Shown piece by piece: positions 1 through 7,708 of a stretch of DNA of 24,695 bases (positions are counted from its first letter, which is position 1; every line of letters starts with the position of its first letter). Both the position numbers and the translations under genes were made by a program. The notes beneath the pieces are model-generated. The model saw only the letters and a program-made list of their open reading frames with translations, did no database searches and had not been told where the DNA came from. The stretch is taken from the NCBI GenBank assembly GCA_964383505.1, contig CAYLHB010000008.1:1-24695 (forward strand), given 5' to 3'. This DNA comes from CAYLHB01 sp964383505 (GTDB lineage: Bacteria; Patescibacteriota; Minisyncoccia; Phycocordibacterales; UBA12088).

Positions 1-795
1 GTTTTCATACACTCCAGTGTAATGGGAGTGTCCTAGTTCAAAAGTACCTGAAAGTTATCCGATCAACCGCTCGAGACGTGATCGGGGGTGCTCAAATCCC
101 GATCAAACAGATGCGGGCACTCCTCGATAAAGACGGTCACACCGTTCTTAACGATAAGGGCGGAGCCGGTAACCGCGCTTTCACAGGAATTTCGAGCGGT
201 TCGCGTGCTCGATCTGCTCGAAAATCGGTCCTCGATTGAGGAGGCAATCGAAACTCGTGCAAAGCCGGAAGCACTCAAGGAGGGCGTAACCATTAACGAG
301 GTTCGCCTTGCGGAAAGTGCCATTCCTGCGGAACTGCTCATCGCGCGTAAGCGCGAATAGCTTGCCGCACAACTTACAGCAGTTGCTTGGAAGCAAGAAG
401 AAATCGCGCAAACGCAACGCCAACGCGTCGAAAACGCGCGTGCGCTGGCCGAGCAACAAGCTGCACTCGTAGTGGCGGAAATCGCTGCGCGAGCAGCGCT
501 GGAACAGAAGAAAGCCAGGACCACCGAAGGCGAAGGCGAACGCGCGTACCTTGTCGCTATCGCTGAGGGTCAGAAGGCACAGGCGACGGTACTCGGACAA
601 GAAACCACCGCACGCCCACAGATGTTCCAACAAGCGCTTAAAGCCATCGGCGACCTCGTCAGGGAAAACCCACAGCTGCTGGTCACAGCGATTGGGAACG
701 CCCAAAAGTTCGTGCCGAGTGTCGTTGTTGGTGACAGTGCAGGTCTCGAAGGTGCTGCAGCCATCTTCGGACACCTGTCTAAGAAGCCACAATAA
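1..795 (+). pseudogene. Decayed SPFH/Band 7 (flotillin-like) protein, 5' end outside window
   Basis: Two frames together give one SPFH-type protein. The frame starting at base 3 is open from the window edge and reads KYLKVIRSTARDVIGGAQIP, a typical SPFH stretch, up to about base 165-200. The match then moves to the frame of bases 88-795 (EFRAVRVLDLLENRS..., IPAELLIARKRE). That frame hits TAG at 358-360 and continues as LAAQLTAVAWKQEE, an Ala/Gln/Glu-rich coiled coil typical of the flotillin/prohibitin tail, ending in TAA at 793-795. The lesions are therefore one frameshift and one in-frame stop, where Gln (CAG) fits the family (KREQLA). Active members scaffold membrane microdomains or bind membrane proteases. 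The tail is convergent with the alkD-like gene, 8 bp away. A sequencing error could explain one lesion; two favour real decay. Confidence 0.72.
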
Positions 796-803
796 ATCAA
801 ATC

Positions 804-1649
804 TCAATAGTTCCTACTTTTCGGCCTCCTCATGGGGGTCGACTTTTTTATACTCCTCCACCTCCTTCGCTCCTCCTCCAGCAACCGCTCAATGGCGTAG
901 CGGAGCATGGTGCGGGGCATGTGGTGTGCATGAGAAGACAGGAACGCGCGCAGTGCCTCCACGTCCCGCTTCCCCGCTTCACGAAGCATCCAACCCGTCG
1001 CTTTGTGAATGAGGTCGTGGGTATCGGCAAGAAAAAGTTCGGAGATGGCAAAAGTGTGCGAAAGCTCACCCGCACGGATGAACGCGTAGGTTGCCACAAT
1101 CGCGATGCGCCGTTCCCAGAGCTTTTTTGAACGCGCGAGCGTGTAAAGCTTTTTCGTGTTCCCCGTTTCAAGACACCATCGCCCGAGGATGCTCGGAGCC
1201 GAGAGGTCCACGAGATCCCAATTGTTCACCCGTTCAAGATGTGCGAGGTAAAACTTCACCACCTCTCCCAACGTGAGCACATTGGTATGATCGTACGAAT
1301 GTACTGAGGTTTGTTTTTGAGTCCCTCTACTTTTTGTTTTTTTGATGGTGGTGGCTTCAACCTTGTAGGTGAGGATGAGTAGTGCGGTGAGTCGCACCTC
1401 ATGGAGCTGGCTTGCCAAGAGCTTCTCCACTTCAGTGAGTGGGAGGTCGCGATACGCTCTTGCTACCTTCCGCTGGTCTGGCACCGTGACGCCCAAAAAC
1501 GTATCTCCCCCACCATACTGCCCCTTCCCTGTTTTAAAAAACCACGCATTCACCCGAGCGCGCTCGGTAGACGCGAGTACGCGCAAATCGCGAAACACCG
1601 CACAAGCGGTCCCCGCTTCCCTCCTACTGCCTTGCTTTGAGGAGGTCAC
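804..1649 (-). CDS. alkD: AlkD-like DNA alkylation repair glycosylase (HEAT-like repeats)
   Basis: The 281-residue protein matches the AlkD family, all-helical HEAT-like glycosylases that remove N3- and N7-alkylated purines without base flipping. Family landmarks appear in order: FLGVTVPDQRK (51-61), NNWDLVDLSAPSILG (142-155), LWERRIAIVATYAFIR (177-192), HKATGWMLREAGKRD (215-229) and MPRTMLRYAIERL (244-256). Trp144, Asp148, Arg180/181 and Trp220 line up with the DNA-contacting Trp/Asp/Arg/Trp set of Bacillus AlkD (alignment from memory). A Lys/Thr-rich insertion at about 97-122 lengthens one inter-helix loop. The start lies 26 bp inside the 3' end of mscL, so translation is probably coupled; an internal GTG is an alternative start. 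It ends with TGA at 804-806. Confidence 0.88.
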   Translation of the reverse strand: MTSSKQGSRREAGTACAVFRDLRVLASTERARVNAWFFKTGKGQYGGGDTFLGVTVPDQRKVARAYRDLPLTEVEKLLASQLHEVRLTALLILTYKVEATTIKKTKSRGTQKQTSVHSYDHTNVLTLGEVVKFYLAHLERVNNWDLVDLSAPSILGRWCLETGNTKKLYTLARSKKLWERRIAIVATYAFIRAGELSHTFAISELFLADTHDLIHKATGWMLREAGKRDVEALRAFLSSHAHHMPRTMLRYAIERLLEEERRRWRSIKKSTPMRRPKSRNY

Positions 1650-2034
1650 GAATTTCAGTGAGCAGTTCTTGCTCTTTGGTGGGTTTCGGAGGTTCGACCG
1701 GCTTCTCCGCTTCTTTGCGTAAGAAGTGGTTCATCTCTTTTATCGCAATAAAAATAACGAACGAGATAATAAGAAAATCTAGCACGCTCTGTAGAAACGC
1801 CCCGTAGCCAAATACAACCGCGGGCGCGGTTGCGGTCGCCTCGCGTAAGGTGAGCGAGAGGTGGGTAAAATTGATGCCACCCGTGAGCACTCCCGCAAAC
1901 GGCAGTATAATGTGTTCAACAAGCGAGGTAACGATCTTCCCGAACGCACCGCCTATGACAACCGCGATAGCAAGGTCAACTACGTTACCTCGCACCGCAA
2001 ACGCCTTGAACTCCTCGATGAATGTTTTCTTCAT
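1624..2034 (-). CDS. mscL: Large-conductance mechanosensitive channel MscL
   Basis: The 136-residue product has the full MscL layout: an N-terminal amphipathic segment (KKTFIEEFKAFAVRGNVVDL), the Gly/Ala-rich pore helix TM1 (DLAIAVVIGGAFGKIVTSLV, about 20-40), a periplasmic loop, TM2 (LQSVLDFLIISFVIFIAIKE, about 81-100) and a charged cytoplasmic C-terminal helix (EQELLTEIRDLLKARQ). It forms a homopentameric tension-gated pore that releases solutes on osmotic downshock. Length is normal. Its own extended -10 lies 6 nt upstream, inside the spacer after the helicase gene, so it can be transcribed independently as a leaderless message. The alkD-like start overlaps its 3' end. Confidence 0.97.
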   Translation of the reverse strand: MKKTFIEEFKAFAVRGNVVDLAIAVVIGGAFGKIVTSLVEHIILPFAGVLTGGINFTHLSLTLREATATAPAVVFGYGAFLQSVLDFLIISFVIFIAIKEMNHFLRKEAEKPVEPPKPTKEQELLTEIRDLLKARQ

Positions 2035-2040
2035 CCCCCG

Positions 2041-2049
2041 ATAGTACCA
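2041..2049 (-). promoter_or_regulatory. Extended -10 of mscL, 6 nt from ATG
   Basis: Read on the minus strand the sequence is TGG-TACTAT-CGGGGG-ATG. The hexamer spans 2041-2046 and ends exactly 6 nt before the mscL start codon, which places the predicted +1 on the A of ATG. The GGGGG directly touching the ATG is too close to act as a normal Shine-Dalgarno. No good -35 is seen. Confidence 0.55.
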
Positions 2050-2055
2050 TATGGG

Positions 2056-3309
2056 CTACCGATGGGGAGCACCTTCCACAAACGTAAGTGCAATACCTGT
2101 TCTTCCCGCGCGACCTGTGCGTCCGATGCGGTGCACGTAGTCCTCGTAGGTGGTTGGTTGGTCGAAGTTGATAACGTGGCTCACTGCGGGAATGTCGAGT
2201 CCTCGCGCGGCGACATCGGTTGCCACGAGCACACGCGTCGCGTCTGTACGGAATGCTTGGAGCGCACGCTGACGCTCGTTGTGTCGCTTGTTGCCGTGAA
2301 TGGAAACCGCACGAATACCCCGCTCGACGAGCGTTTTTGAGAGCTTCTCCACTCCGTGCTTTGTCCTTCCGAACACAATTACCTTGTGAAGCTCCTGTTC
2401 CGCGAGAAGTCGGCACAGTACCTCGACTTTCGATTCATCGCGACCGATGTGCACCACATCTTGGTCAACCCTATCAGCGGTCTCTCCCGTCGTCACAGAT
2501 ACGCGTACGGGGTCGCTTAGAAACTCGCCGATGACACGCTCCACATCGCGCGAGAGTGTCGCACTGAAGAAGAGTGTTTGTTTTTTCGCGGGCATACGAC
2601 CTATAAGAAAGCGCATGTCGGCGATGAAACCCATGTCGAGCATACGATCGGCCTCGTCGAGCACAACCGAACTCACCCGAGAGAGGTCGAGCGCACCCCT
2701 CTGCACCAAGTCTTTGAGGCGACCGGGTGTGCCGATAATAAATTCGTTGTGAAAACGAAGCGATTTGAGCTGGGGACCTATCCCCGTACCACCCACACAA
2801 ACAACCGAGTAGAGACGCATCCCGTCGGTGAGCGCGCGAAGCTCGGTGTGTATCTGTATCGCAAGCTCGCGTGTAGGAGCCATAATGAGCACGCTCTCTC
2901 CCTTCTGTGCCGTCACCTTCTCGATGAGCGGTATGAGAAATGCGCCCGTCTTGCCGGTGCCCGTGTTTGCAATACCCACCACGTCGCGCCCGAGGAGCAC
3001 ATGGGGAATAGCCACCTCTTGTATGTGCGTTGGCGTCGCATACCCGCGCTTTTGAATACGCGCATGCAGGGCGGGACTAAGTGGTAGGTCGGCAAACTTG
3101 TAGGCAGAGACATGCTCCACGATCGTCTGTGCGGTTGCTTTCCGCACGTAACGCGAGGGGTGTATACCACCCCGGTCGCGAGAACGCGCGGGTGCGGTCG
3201 GTCCACGGCGCCTCGGTGCGTGTGCACGAGGTGCAGGACGACGATTTGTATGGGTCGCTCCGGCACGATGCGAGGAACGGTCGTTCTGAGAACGGTGATT
3301 GGTATTCAT
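2056..3309 (-). CDS. DEAD-box ATP-dependent RNA helicase
   Basis: All superfamily 2 DEAD-box motifs are present in the 417-residue product: Q motif (about 71-101), motif I ANTGTGKT (114-121), Ia PTRELA (145-150), Ib TPGR (194-197), II DEAD (218-221), III SAT (249-251), V ATDVAARGLDI (363-373) and VI HRIGRTGRAG (393-402). It unwinds RNA, probably in ribosome assembly or mRNA turnover. The basic low-complexity extension rich in Arg, His and Pro is at the N-terminus (1-60), whereas DeaD/RhlE types usually carry it C-terminally. ATG 3309 was chosen because the only upstream in-frame start (GTG 3366) adds 19 unconvincing residues. Transcription probably begins near 3437, giving a leader of about 125 nt. 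mscL follows 21 bp downstream. Confidence 0.95.
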   Translation of the reverse strand: MNTNHRSQNDRSSHRAGATHTNRRPAPRAHAPRRRGPTAPARSRDRGGIHPSRYVRKATAQTIVEHVSAYKFADLPLSPALHARIQKRGYATPTHIQEVAIPHVLLGRDVVGIANTGTGKTGAFLIPLIEKVTAQKGESVLIMAPTRELAIQIHTELRALTDGMRLYSVVCVGGTGIGPQLKSLRFHNEFIIGTPGRLKDLVQRGALDLSRVSSVVLDEADRMLDMGFIADMRFLIGRMPAKKQTLFFSATLSRDVERVIGEFLSDPVRVSVTTGETADRVDQDVVHIGRDESKVEVLCRLLAEQELHKVIVFGRTKHGVEKLSKTLVERGIRAVSIHGNKRHNERQRALQAFRTDATRVLVATDVAARGLDIPAVSHVINFDQPTTYEDYVHRIGRTGRAGRTGIALTFVEGAPHR

Positions 3310-3443
3310 GATTATATATCTTTTAATGTGTGGCGTATGCCGCGAGTAATGACCCCGAACAGTCACGCAGATGCGGACATCCCCTCGGAGTCATAGGCGC
3401 TACGCCTTTCTACCTAACAACCAAAGAGAATTGAGGTTGTTGT
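3310..3443 (-). promoter_or_regulatory. Long structured leader of the helicase gene, with possible leader peptide
   Basis: Between the -10 (3444-3449) and the helicase ATG lie three things. A perfect 7-bp dyad, AACAACC/GGTTGTT (3416-3422 and 3435-3441), straddles the predicted transcription start and could be an operator. A hairpin AGGCG-TAG-CGCCT occupies 3395-3407. A 23-codon ORF (3323-3394, ATG to TAA) ends 13 nt before the helicase ATG. Cold-shock helicase mRNAs in other bacteria often have long regulatory leaders, so control at this level is plausible. Whether the small ORF is translated is unknown. Confidence 0.4.
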
Positions 3444-3472
3444 ATTGTATCACCCACAGGAAAGCTTGTCAA
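3444..3472 (-). promoter_or_regulatory. Near-consensus sigma70-type promoter of the helicase gene
   Basis: On the minus strand, TTGACA (3467-3472), a 17-nt spacer and TACAAT (3444-3449). This is the best promoter match in the window. The -35 overlaps the stop codon of the upstream yibE/F-like gene. Confidence 0.8.
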
Positions 3473-4629
3473 TGGCTGTGTGCGGTGCGGTGGGTATGGT
3501 GCAAGTTTCCTTGCGAGGCCGTAGCCGAACGAGCAAGCTTCCAGGCCGCAAGTGCGGTCACGAGCGGCACGGTGAGAATGATACCGAACGAGCCAACTGC
3601 CGTGCGCACGAGCTCGGTTGCTAACACCTCCATGTTCATGAGTGAGTCGAGCGAGGTCGGGCTTTGGTAGAGGAGCAAGATGAGTGGCAACGACACGCCC
3701 ACATACGCGAGCGCGAGCGTGTTGACGACCGCACCCACGTGCTCCCTGCCCACTCTTAGCGCACGCAGAAAGACAGCCCGACGTGAGAGGGTGGAGGCGC
3801 TGAGCAGTTCCCGCACCACCCCTACCTGCGTAATGGCGATGTCATCGAGCACACCAAGTGCACCTATAATGATGCCCCCTATAAGCAGGCCTACAAGGTC
3901 GAGCGAGCCCCTCGCACTCACGTTGAGGTACACGCTCTCATCCGGGCCGAAACCCGAGAGGTGCGTCCACGACACGCTCCGCGCCGCAAGAAATACCGTC
4001 ACCGCGACACCCAAGAGCGTTCCCAAAAATGCGACCGCGGACTCCCGATTGAGCCCGTGTGTGAGGAAGATAGCCAACGCGAGCACTGCGACCGCCACGA
4101 GAAAGCACGCGACGAGCGGGTGCCACCCGTCGAGAAGACCCGGTACAAGCACGTAGCCGATGACGAAGAGTGACCCGCCGAGACTTACAAGTGCGCGCGC
4201 GCCGTACCAGCCCCCAAACGCGATGACAGAGACGGCAAACAACACGATGAGCATAGCAAGAGGGGCACGACGATCGACATCCTGAACGTAGAACGTCTCA
4301 ACTCCTCCCACATCCACATGGTACGTCGCAAAGAACACGTCCCCCTCCTCAAGCGAGAGGAAGTCGTTGCTCACCTCCACCACCTCATTTGTATGCGTTC
4401 CCGTGAGCACACGACCCTCGAGGGTCTGTATCGTATGTACCGTGTCGGTCCCCGGCATGCGACGCTCCTCTTCGCGTAGCACTCGCTCCACACGCACGCG
4501 CACCACGTCCACCACCTCCCCGTTGGGAGCTTGCGCATGGGCGTTGTCCACGCCAACAAAGAGTGCGGTGCTCGTACACGCGAGTGCGACCAACAGAAAA
4601 AACCCTTTCGTGAGAGCCATGCTTTGCAT
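3469..4629 (-). CDS. YibE/F family multi-pass membrane protein
   Basis: The 386-residue product matches the YibE/F family (function not established; a transport role has been proposed). It has an N-terminal signal or anchor helix (about 7-32), an extracytoplasmic domain (about 33-120) and then at least seven hydrophobic segments. Family-typical stretches are GLLIGGIIIGALGVLDDIAITQ and the RVGREHVGAVVNTLALAY segment. The start at 4629 gives MQSMAL and sits exactly 6 nt after a TATACT; an alternative ATG lies three codons in. It is divergent from the RRM pseudogene and upstream of the helicase gene, which has its own promoter. Confidence 0.88.
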   Translation of the reverse strand: MQSMALTKGFFLLVALACTSTALFVGVDNAHAQAPNGEVVDVVRVRVERVLREEERRMPGTDTVHTIQTLEGRVLTGTHTNEVVEVSNDFLSLEEGDVFFATYHVDVGGVETFYVQDVDRRAPLAMLIVLFAVSVIAFGGWYGARALVSLGGSLFVIGYVLVPGLLDGWHPLVACFLVAVAVLALAIFLTHGLNRESAVAFLGTLLGVAVTVFLAARSVSWTHLSGFGPDESVYLNVSARGSLDLVGLLIGGIIIGALGVLDDIAITQVGVVRELLSASTLSRRAVFLRALRVGREHVGAVVNTLALAYVGVSLPLILLLYQSPTSLDSLMNMEVLATELVRTAVGSFGIILTVPLVTALAAWKLARSATASQGNLHHTHRTAHSH

Positions 4630-4635
4630 GCACCG

Positions 4636-4644
4636 AGTATACCA
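4636..4644 (-). promoter_or_regulatory. Extended -10 of yibE/F gene, 6 nt from ATG
   Basis: On the minus strand TGG-TATACT-CGGTGC-ATG. The hexamer (4636-4641) ends 6 nt before the start codon at 4629, predicting a leaderless transcript. Confidence 0.65.
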
Positions 4645-4687
4645 CGTGGTGTTTTCGGATGTTGATTAGGTTGCAAATACTTTGCTG

Positions 4688-4696
4688 TGGTATTAT
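4688..4696 (+). promoter_or_regulatory. Extended -10 upstream of RRM pseudogene
   Basis: TGG-TATTAT at 4688-4696 points toward the RRM reading frame. The ATG is about 73 nt further on, so unlike its neighbours this transcript would have a long leader, as is common for cold-induced RNA-binding proteins. It is divergent from the yibE/F promoter. Confidence 0.45.
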
Positions 4697-4769
4697 GCAG
4701 GTACGTTCACTCCTTGGGCTAGTATCTTAAAGTCAGAGCGCGCTTTACCAGTAGTACATGTAGTGTAGG

Positions 4770-5120
4770 TATGAATGAAAAGAAGTTGTTTGTGGGAATC
4801 TTGCGTGGGAGACTACCGACGCCGACCTCCAGAAGACGTTCGAGCAGGCAGGCACCGTGGTGTCTGCAAATGTTACTATGAATAAGATGACAGGCCGCTC
4901 CAAGGGCTTCGGATTTGTGGAGATGAGCACTCCCGAGGAGATATAGGCCGCTATCGACATGTGGAACGGCAAAGAGCTTGGCGGTCGCGCAATCGTCGTC
5001 AATGTTGCTCGCCCCATGGAGGAGCGCGCACCTCGCCGTGACTTCGGTGGAAATCATGGTGGTGGCTACGGCGACAATCGCGGTGGTGGTTACGGCAACC
5101 GCGGCGGCTACGGTCGCTAA
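4770..5120 (+). pseudogene. Decayed RRM-type glycine-rich RNA-binding protein
   Basis: It starts MNEKKLFVG (RNP2-type) at 4770, then needs one extra base near 4794 to continue as NLAWETTDADLQKTFEQAG. The frame continues through the RNP1 motif KGFGFVEM and stops at TAG 4944-4946, exactly where RRM proteins usually carry Gln (EEIQAAIDMWNGKEL). After the stop it continues to a Gly/Tyr/Arg-rich tail (repeats of GGGYG-NR) and TAA at 5118-5120. The intact form would be a single-RRM protein of about 116 residues that binds single-stranded RNA. Promoter and terminator are still present, so inactivation looks recent. A truncated product or sequencing error cannot be excluded. Confidence 0.85.
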
Positions 5121-5139
5121 TCGTACATAAAGACATGTT

Positions 5140-5173
5140 ACCCAATAGCGCCCCACTCGGGGTGCTATTGGGT
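5140..5173 (+). terminator. Long hairpin terminator after RRM pseudogene
   Basis: ACCCAATAGC (5140-5149) pairs with GCTATTGGGT (5164-5173); the stem extends through a G-U pair and CCCC/GGGG around the loop ACTC, about 15 bp. No clear U-run follows. It lies between convergent genes and may stop transcription from both sides. Confidence 0.65.
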
Positions 5174-5249
5174 TGTTAGATACGGCAGAGACGGCATAGC
5201 GCACGTTGCGAGTGAGTCGTGAGGATACAAATGCGTGCCCAATCCCATC

Positions 5250-5516
5250 TCAACGCGCGGGAGTTGACTTCCGATGCGGACACCCAGGCCAACAACATGG
5301 CCGATGCTTCCCTTTCCGCAAATCTTCGCAGAGTCGTGTGAGGTGCTGTGCGCGTGTCTCCTGCCTTTTCACTATCGTCACCCAACATATCCACTCATTG
5401 CGGGCGAGCGGAGTGAGTGAGTTCCATAGTTTCAAAACGTCTTCGTGTTGTGCTAATACGCCTCGCAAATCGGGTGGCACCCGATGCACGACGCCTCTGC
5501 CGATGGTCGTGGTCAT
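5250..5516 (-). CDS. YdeI/OmpD-associated (OmdA-like) small protein
   Basis: The 88-residue product matches the YdeI/OmpD-associated family: PPDLRGVLAQHE, then LWNSLTPLARNEWICWVT, the basic helix KRQETRAQHLTRLCEDLRKG, and the Cys-rich ending RPCCWPGCPHR. The family is annotated as bacteriocin protection or OmpD-associated, but the biochemical role is unknown. Cys and His in CCWPGCPH could bind metal (inference). ATG 5516 was chosen over an upstream in-frame ATG at 5651 because family similarity begins here and a TATACT ends exactly 6 nt before it. It is convergent with the RRM pseudogene. Confidence 0.8.
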   Translation of the reverse strand: MTTTIGRGVVHRVPPDLRGVLAQHEDVLKLWNSLTPLARNEWICWVTIVKRQETRAQHLTRLCEDLRKGKHRPCCWPGCPHRKSTPAR

Positions 5517-5522
5517 AAAGGA

Positions 5523-5531
5523 AGTATAGCA
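5523..5531 (-). promoter_or_regulatory. Extended -10 of omdA-like gene, 6 nt from ATG
   Basis: On the minus strand TGC-TATACT-TCCTTT-ATG. The hexamer is 5523-5528. It fixes the start at 5516 and predicts a leaderless mRNA. Confidence 0.65.
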
Positions 5532-5704
5532 AACGTAAGGTGTTGAAATGTCAGTTACGTTTCTGCGTACGGTGATCGACGTGAGTGAACCGCGTTTGAA
5601 GCTTGGATGACGGTCATTTCGAAGTTCTTCCACCAATGAAGCGTTAAGCACTCACGAGCGTAGAGCGGAACACCCAATAAAGTAATAGCACACCAATTGT
5701 GGTC

Positions 5705-7177
5705 CTACCGTGGGCGCATGAGGGGAAAGAGTTGGGCTTCGCGCACCGAGACATTCTCCATAAACGCAAACAGGCGCTCCGACACTCCGAAGCCAAACGC
5801 GGGGGGCATGCCATACTCAAGTGCCTCGACAAACTCCATATCGGCAAACTGCGCCTCCTCGTCTCCCATGTCGCGCAGGGCCTGCTGTTCGAGAAACCGA
5901 GCTTTCTGGTCGGCGGGATCGTTGAGCTCGCTGAACCCCTTCCCCACTTCGGAGCCCGCGAGAAGTACCTGAAAGCGTGCGACCGTGAGGCCGTCTATCT
6001 CGTTGCGCTTCGCAAGTGGTTCAAGATAGACGGGTACGTTGACCAAAAACGATGGGCCACTCATAGTCTTTCGAATGCTTTTCCAGAGGGCATCGACCCC
6101 GCGCGGAATTGAGAGCGCGCCTTTTTCGTACGCAACACCATGCGCAATGAGCGCTTCTTCAATAGCACCAAGAGTGGACGAAAGCGGGTCAATACCAAAC
6201 TTTTCTTTAAGAACTGCACAAAAATCAACATCGTCCCATGTGTTCGAAAGATCTACAGTATGGGTGCCAATGGTAAATAGGGTGGTGCCGTACACCTCGT
6301 TCGCAAGTCTACGGTAGAGCTCCTGGATCATCGCCCTCCCCTTCTCCAAATCAGAGTACGCTTCGTAGAACTCGAGTTGGGTGTAATCTTGCACATGCTC
6401 GTGGCTCATACCCTCATTTCTAAATATTCTTCCTATTTCAAACGTTTTTGGAAACCCCGCGACGAGGAGCTTTTTTTGCCACAGCTCGCCGGCGGAAATA
6501 CGTAGATACACATCAATATCGAGCGCGTTGTGGTGCGTGGTGAACGGACGCGCATCGGCACCGCCCGGCATAGTCTCGAGCACGGGAGTCTCCACTTCCA
6601 CAAAGTCGCGTTCCAAAAGGAATGCTCGCACGGTGTTCCAAAACTTGCTCCGACGTACCACACGTGCGTGGAGCGTGTCTGAGAGGAGCATGTCGAGGTA
6701 GCGTTTGCGGTAGCGCTCATCTTCGTCTTTAATTCCAAACCACTCAACCGGCATGGGGAGCACGCTCTTTGCAAGCATGCGCCATGCGGTCGCTAGTACC
6801 GAAAGCTCGCCGCGCTTGGTGGTAACCACACTTCCCGTAAGTTCAATGAAATCTCCTCGGTCAACGTACTCGCGGAACGTGGTAAACTGCTCACCAAGTA
6901 AGTCTGACTTTAGGTAACCTTGAATGGTGCCTGTACCATCTCGTACATCGATAAACACCGTGCCACCGTGCTCGCGCACACTCATGACACGACCGGCAAC
7001 CGTTACCCCTTCCTTGCTCTCAATGAGTACGTTGGCGTGCTCGCGTAGGGTAGCGAGCGTGTGGGTACGATTGACCACATTTGGGTAGGGGTCGCTCCCG
7101 CTTGTTTCGAGCGCCACACGCTTTCGATGACGCTCTGCACGTATTTCATTCTCTGCGCGCGTCTCATCCCCGCTCAT
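5705..7177 (-). CDS. lysS: Lysyl-tRNA synthetase, class II
   Basis: The 490-residue product attaches lysine to tRNA-Lys in the cytoplasm. An N-terminal OB-fold anticodon-binding domain (about 57-140, VAGRVMSVREHGGTVFIDVRD) precedes the class II catalytic core: motif 1 region EVETPVL (194-200), motif 2 FRNEGMSHEH (252-261) and motif 3 GFGVSERLF followed by QLFPLMRPR at the C-terminus. Length is that of a normal bacterial LysRS. The ATG at 7177 lies one base beyond the greA stop codon, so the two genes form an operon with coupled translation, a pairing also common elsewhere. Confidence 0.97.
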   Translation of the reverse strand: MSGDETRAENEIRAERHRKRVALETSGSDPYPNVVNRTHTLATLREHANVLIESKEGVTVAGRVMSVREHGGTVFIDVRDGTGTIQGYLKSDLLGEQFTTFREYVDRGDFIELTGSVVTTKRGELSVLATAWRMLAKSVLPMPVEWFGIKDEDERYRKRYLDMLLSDTLHARVVRRSKFWNTVRAFLLERDFVEVETPVLETMPGGADARPFTTHHNALDIDVYLRISAGELWQKKLLVAGFPKTFEIGRIFRNEGMSHEHVQDYTQLEFYEAYSDLEKGRAMIQELYRRLANEVYGTTLFTIGTHTVDLSNTWDDVDFCAVLKEKFGIDPLSSTLGAIEEALIAHGVAYEKGALSIPRGVDALWKSIRKTMSGPSFLVNVPVYLEPLAKRNEIDGLTVARFQVLLAGSEVGKGFSELNDPADQKARFLEQQALRDMGDEEAQFADMEFVEALEYGMPPAFGFGVSERLFAFMENVSVREAQLFPLMRPR

Positions 7178-7178
7178 G

Positions 7179-7646
7179 CTACTCGACGGCTACGACCGTA
7201 TACTTTTGCTTACCTGCGGGCGTCTCGAAACAAAACATATCTCCTTTCTTCTTTCCCATGAGCGCCTCTCCCAGAGGAGAGAGGTGGGAAATTTTTCTCT
7301 CAAGCATATTGGTTTCCTCACTACCCACAATGAGGTACGTGTGTGTTTCCTTATCGTTTTGTTTTTTTATGGTAACCTTCGAACCCATGGACACGGACTC
7401 ACTTTTGTTTTTGGTAAGGATTTTCGCGCTCGCAAGTATGCCTTCAAGCTTGCGGATACGTTCCTCGGTAGCCACCTGAAGCTCGCGTGCCTCAGCGTAC
7501 TCGGCATTTTCAGAAAGGTCGCCCAGCGACCGCGCGTAGTCCAAGCTCTCTGCGATTTCTTTACGCCTCACCGTGGTGAGGTACTGCAGTTCCTTTTTTA
7601 GTTCATCGTACTTTTCTTGAGAAAGGTACTCGCTGGTATCGTTCAT
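7179..7646 (-). CDS. greA: Transcription elongation factor GreA
   Basis: The 155-residue product has the two Gre domains: an N-terminal coiled coil containing the hallmark LGDLSENAEYAEARE (about 58-72) and a C-terminal FKBP-like domain ending in KQKYTVVAVE. It enters the RNA polymerase secondary channel and stimulates cleavage of backtracked RNA. ATG 7646 is chosen because an upstream in-frame start (7688) would lie before the promoter hexamer. It is the first gene of the greA-lysS operon; no Shine-Dalgarno is evident. Confidence 0.96.
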   Translation of the reverse strand: MNDTSEYLSQEKYDELKKELQYLTTVRRKEIAESLDYARSLGDLSENAEYAEARELQVATEERIRKLEGILASAKILTKNKSESVSMGSKVTIKKQNDKETHTYLIVGSEETNMLERKISHLSPLGEALMGKKKGDMFCFETPAGKQKYTVVAVE

Positions 7647-7662
7647 AATGCTGATTTCGCGT

Positions 7663-7690
7663 ACTATACCATGCGGTCGGTTGCTCACAA
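7663..7690 (-). promoter_or_regulatory. Promoter of greA-lysS
   Basis: On the minus strand TTGTGA (7685-7690), 16 nt, TATAGT (7663-7668) with an extended -10 TGG. The ATG follows 16 nt after the hexamer, so the leader is about 10 nt, longer than at the leaderless genes. Confidence 0.6.
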
Positions 7691-7708
7691 AACAACAGAC
7701 TACATTCC

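Noticed and set aside
181..807. 208-codon minus-strand frame
   Set aside because: It is antisense to the SPFH pseudogene, with a Leu/Phe/Arg-rich composition typical of a shadow frame.
3310..3366. Upstream GTG start for the helicase at 3366
   Set aside because: It adds 19 residues without helicase similarity and overlaps the leader ORF; ATG 3309 is more natural.
358..4946. Reassigned or suppressed TAG codon
   Set aside because: Both TAG-interrupted genes also have frameshifts, and intact genes (peroxiredoxin, response regulator, lysS, mreB, the 12943 gene) end in TAG without convincing readthrough homology.
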